Assembly: GCA_943327965.2 (NCBI GenBank)
Contig: CALPYQ020000003.1
Location: 1 to 15,855, forward strand
From: Singulisphaera sp. GP187
GTDB taxonomy: Bacteria > Pseudomonadota > Gammaproteobacteria > Burkholderiales > Burkholderiaceae_C
Direction of reading: 5' to 3'
DNA: 15,855 nucleotides
Numbering within the stretch: position 1 is the stretch's first letter; the number at the start of each line of letters is the position of its first letter. The position numbers were made by a program, and so were the translations under genes. The notes beneath the pieces are model-generated. The model was given only the letters and a program-made list of their open reading frames with translations. It ran no database searches and was not told the origin of the DNA. Of the stretch, positions 13,691-15,855 are shown in pieces.

Positions 13691-14556
13691 CGCTTGTCTC
13701 CAAAGAGTCCTGAGGGTCTGAACAACAAGATCAGAATGAAGATGAGAGAGATGCCAATTTGACCCAGGCTTTCACCCAAATACAAACCGCCAAACGACTC
13801 AGTCAAACCGACAATCAAGCCGCCCACCACTGCGCCCAAAAAGCTGCCCATGCCGCCCAACACCACCACCGTGAAAGCCACCATCACAAAGACGTGACCC
13901 GTGGTGGGTGAGACATAAAAAATGGGCATGAGCAAGGAAGCTGCAGCGCCCAAGGTGGCCATGCCCAAACCAAAGGAGATGGCAAAAACTTTGTCGACAT
14001 CAATACCCACCAAACGCGCACCCATGCGCTCTTTGGCCACGGCACGAATGGCCCGGCCTGTGTCTGTTTGCGTGATAAAGATGCCCAGCAATCCGCACAT
14101 CACCATAGAAGCTACAAATGAAATGATCTTGGGAAGGCCAATCAACAAAGGCCCCACCTCAAACATTTTGTCGCTGTAAGAAAGAGAAATGGTGCGCGAG
14201 TCGCCTGTGAAAAGCATCAGCGCCAGGTTTTCAATGACGATCGACAAACCCAGGGTGATCAACAAAATGTTTTCGTCTTTGCCGTAAGACAATTTGCCGA
14301 TGAAATACTTGTAAAGGATGTAACCCATGACAAACATGGTGGGCATGGTGATCAACAAGGAAAGATAGGGATCAACGCCCATCTTGGTCACCAAATAGAA
14401 AACACCAAACATGGCCAACATCAACATGCTGCCATGCGCAAAATTAATGATGTGCAGCACACCATAAATCAATGTGAGCCCAGAGGCGACGAGGGTGTAA
14501 ATACCCCCCATGAGGATGCCATTGATGACAGCCGCTCCGATGATGGTCAGGTCCAA
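13687..14556 (-). CDS. livH: Branched-chain-amino-acid-type ABC transporter, permease LivH
   Basis: 289 residues, about 8 hydrophobic segments. The N-terminal half carries GLTLIYGVLHIINFAHG (26-42), the best-known LivH motif, and the EAA-like loop TGRAIRAVAKERMGARLVGID follows further on; the end LLFRPSGLFG is also standard. Translation most likely begins at TTG 14556, with AAGGA 7 bases upstream; the nearby ATG is in another frame. Alignment of the first residues with other LivH proteins (MDL-I---) supports this start. It pairs with LivM as the membrane channel. The 194 bases upstream hold two hairpins that may set its level relative to livK. Confidence 0.93.
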   Translation of the reverse strand: MDLTIIGAAVINGILMGGIYTLVASGLTLIYGVLHIINFAHGSMLMLAMFGVFYLVTKMGVDPYLSLLITMPTMFVMGYILYKYFIGKLSYGKDENILLITLGLSIVIENLALMLFTGDSRTISLSYSDKMFEVGPLLIGLPKIISFVASMVMCGLLGIFITQTDTGRAIRAVAKERMGARLVGIDVDKVFAISFGLGMATLGAAASLLMPIFYVSPTTGHVFVMVAFTVVVLGGMGSFLGAVVGGLIVGLTESFGGLYLGESLGQIGISLIFILILLFRPSGLFGDKR

Positions 14557-14563
14557 AACGAGT

Positions 14564-14568
14564 TCCTT
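14564..14568 (-). promoter_or_regulatory. Ribosome binding site supporting a TTG start for livH
   Basis: AAGGA on the minus strand is 7 bases before TTG 14556. The ATG between 14571 and 14573 is out of frame with livH. Confidence 0.6.
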
Positions 14569-14578
14569 GTCATGAGGT

Positions 14579-14603
14579 CAATAAAATTGCAGAGATACTG
14601 CAA
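14579..14603 (-). terminator. Weak hairpin plus T-rich tail upstream of livH (possible attenuator)
   Basis: On the minus strand TTGCAG (14603-14598), loop TATCT and CTGCAA (14592-14587) form a perfect 6-bp stem, followed by TTTTATT. Stem and tail are weak for a full terminator, so partial attenuation between the binding-protein gene and the permease genes is the likelier role. Confidence 0.4.
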
Positions 14604-14700
14604 GATGAATCCACAGGAGCCATCCAACCTGACCGCCTGGTGCAGTCAAGTTGAAGTCTCCGTTAGAAATCTAAGAAATTCGGAAGCAGTTCAATTCGGC

Positions 14701-14734
14701 AAGCAAGCGCTTCAGCAATGCTGCGCGTTTGCTT
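14701..14734 (-). other. Imperfect hairpin 16 bases after livK (possible mRNA 3'-end stabiliser)
   Basis: AAGCAA at 14701-14706 pairs with TTGCTT at 14729-14734, and GCGC at 14707-14710 with GCGC at 14723-14726, leaving a 2-base bulge (14727-14728). The 12-base loop can form a further small stem. No T run follows on the minus strand, so it is not an intrinsic terminator. Such hairpins after binding-protein genes often protect the upstream message from 3' decay, raising binding-protein level; that role is inferred. Confidence 0.45.
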
Positions 14735-14750
14735 GGCCGATGAGCCTGGA

Positions 14751-15855
14751 TCAGCTGAATTTAGGACGTGGGAAGACTGGCTTCACCGCTGAAAATTCAT
14801 TGGGCCAAACCACATTGATGTCGGTCTTGGTGGCCTGCAACATGGCGGCACGGCCACCGGTGTTTTGACCGTCGACAAACTTGGTAGGACCGTAAGGCAT
14901 GAAGTGATCGGACCAAGTGCTGGCCTCGAGCGCTGCAATGACTTTTTCTTTGTCAGCCGACTTAGCGCGCTCTAGCGCATCAGCGTAACACTTGACGGCG
15001 TTGTAGCCACAGTAGACTTCGAATGTGAACAAACCACCCTTTGCCTCAACCGCCTTGCGCATGGCCAAGGCCTTGGGATTGCGGGGGTTGTACCAGTGGT
15101 TGAAGTCCATCATGTTCTGAGCGATGTCAGGCTGCTCACTGACGAGCTTGAAGTTGAAGCCACCACCCAACACACTGAACATGCCTGCCACATCGACGCG
15201 CTGCTGATGCAATGTGCGCGCCAACAAAACGTATTCGTTTTGGTAGTTGCTCATGATCACGAGATCGGGCTTCAGGCTCTTGATACGCAAGGCAACGTTG
15301 GAGAAATCGCGAGTGGGGTTGGCGTGCTTGATGACCTCGGCCACCTGAACATTGATACCAGGCAAGCGATCGGCAAGCAGCTTGGCTGTACCTGTGCCGA
15401 ACTCTGACTCCTCGTGCACCAACACCGCAGACTTGGCCACACCGCCAGCTGCTTTGTTAATTTCACCCAAGCCCACAATGGCATCGTCCACGCACTTGCC
15501 AAAGCCTGGTGCTAACCTGAACACGTTCTTGAGACCGCGCTTGACGATGAGGTCGGATACGCCGACGTCAATCATGAAAGGCGTGTTGTACTTGGCAGCA
15601 GCCTGAGTGGCCGGCAGCGCAATGGCGCTGGAGAAGCAGCCCACATATGCGGCCACACCTGCTTGGTGCAAGCGCTCAACTTCGGACACACCGACTTCGG
15701 GACGTGATTGTGAATCGCCCAGAGCGGCTTCAAGCTTGGCACCGCCCATGGACTTGATACCGCCAGCCGCGTTGATTTCATCGATGGCCATCTGGCAGCC
15801 GAGGCGACCTTGACCGCCGCTGTAGGCGAGTCCACCGCTTACGGGGTGCACCAGA
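14751..15855 (-). CDS. livK: Periplasmic substrate-binding protein of the Liv-type ABC transporter (N-terminus outside window)
   Basis: The frame is open to the right edge, so the start and signal peptide are missing; 368 residues are visible, ending PRPKFS. The pattern fits Peripla_BP_6 proteins: SGGLAYSGGQGRLGCQMAIDE near the visible start, IDEINAAGGI, VERLHQAGVAAYVG, PATQAAAKYNTPFM, and EESEFGTGTAKLL in the hinge-proximal part. It captures ligand in the periplasm for LivHMGF. The family binds branched-chain amino acids but also amides, aromatic acids and dicarboxylates. Because enzyme genes for dicarboxylate-like chemistry follow in the same block, I infer an organic acid ligand. An internal GTG at 15851 is not the start, since the frame continues through it. 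Confidence 0.9.
   Translation of the reverse strand, partial: LVHPVSGGLAYSGGQGRLGCQMAIDEINAAGGIKSMGGAKLEAALGDSQSRPEVGVSEVERLHQAGVAAYVGCFSSAIALPATQAAAKYNTPFMIDVGVSDLIVKRGLKNVFRLAPGFGKCVDDAIVGLGEINKAAGGVAKSAVLVHEESEFGTGTAKLLADRLPGINVQVAEVIKHANPTRDFSNVALRIKSLKPDLVIMSNYQNEYVLLARTLHQQRVDVAGMFSVLGGGFNFKLVSEQPDIAQNMMDFNHWYNPRNPKALAMRKAVEAKGGLFTFEVYCGYNAVKCYADALERAKSADKEKVIAALEASTWSDHFMPYGPTKFVDGQNTGGRAAMLQATKTDINVVWPNEFSAVKPVFPRPKFS

Noticed and set aside
1..15855. Mobile elements, integrase, CRISPR, tRNA or rRNA genes
   Set aside because: Nearly all sequence is accounted for by metabolic and transport genes; no transposase, att-like repeats, spaced repeats or RNA gene was seen.

Overview
The window looks like a chromosomal piece of a moderate-GC betaproteobacterium, most likely Burkholderiales and perhaps Comamonadaceae. 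This rests on protein style, dense operons with ATGA overlaps, and the livKHMGF-plus-catabolic-gene layout typical of that group; nothing in the window fixes the genus. I saw no rRNA, tRNA, CRISPR array, insertion sequence or integrase. No stretch over 300 bases lacks a gene.

Bases 1-3793 (+ strand) are a sucrose-use locus: the 3' end of a TonB-dependent receptor, an intrinsic terminator, an amylosucrase-family GH13 enzyme, and a plant-SUT-like sucrose permease. The order receptor-enzyme-permease matches the SuxA-SuxB-SuxC logic known from Xanthomonas: outer-membrane uptake, inner-membrane symport, cytoplasmic cleavage of sucrose. The enzyme gene starts only 8 bases after the terminator's T run and has no visible Shine-Dalgarno.

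Bases 3807-15855 (- strand) are one long same-direction block, read from the right edge leftwards. It holds a branched-chain-amino-acid-type ABC transporter (livK partial, livH, livM, livG, livF), an SDR oxidoreductase, a DUF4387 protein, an AtuA-like DUF1446 protein, a GntR/HutC-type regulator, a LeuC/LeuD-type hydro-lyase pair, a fumarate-reductase-like flavoprotein, and a PEP mutase/isocitrate lyase superfamily lyase with the catalytic Cys loop. From livH on, adjoining genes mostly overlap by 1-8 bases or are separated by 3-4; the larger gaps are 34 (gntR to leuC-like) and 45 bases (flavoprotein to lyase). The 194-base livK-livH gap holds two hairpins.

The last four enzymes form a chemically coherent module: dehydrogenation of a substituted succinate, hydration of the resulting maleate/fumarate, then retro-aldol cleavage to an oxo acid plus a shorter carboxylate. 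This parallels tricarballylate, 2-methylcitrate and 2,3-dimethylmalate breakdown without matching any of them gene for gene. The SDR and the DUF1446/DUF4387 pair presumably act upstream on the imported compound. The substrate is unknown. This block is the best candidate here for an undescribed catabolic system. Its main promoter probably lies beyond the right edge, upstream of livK.
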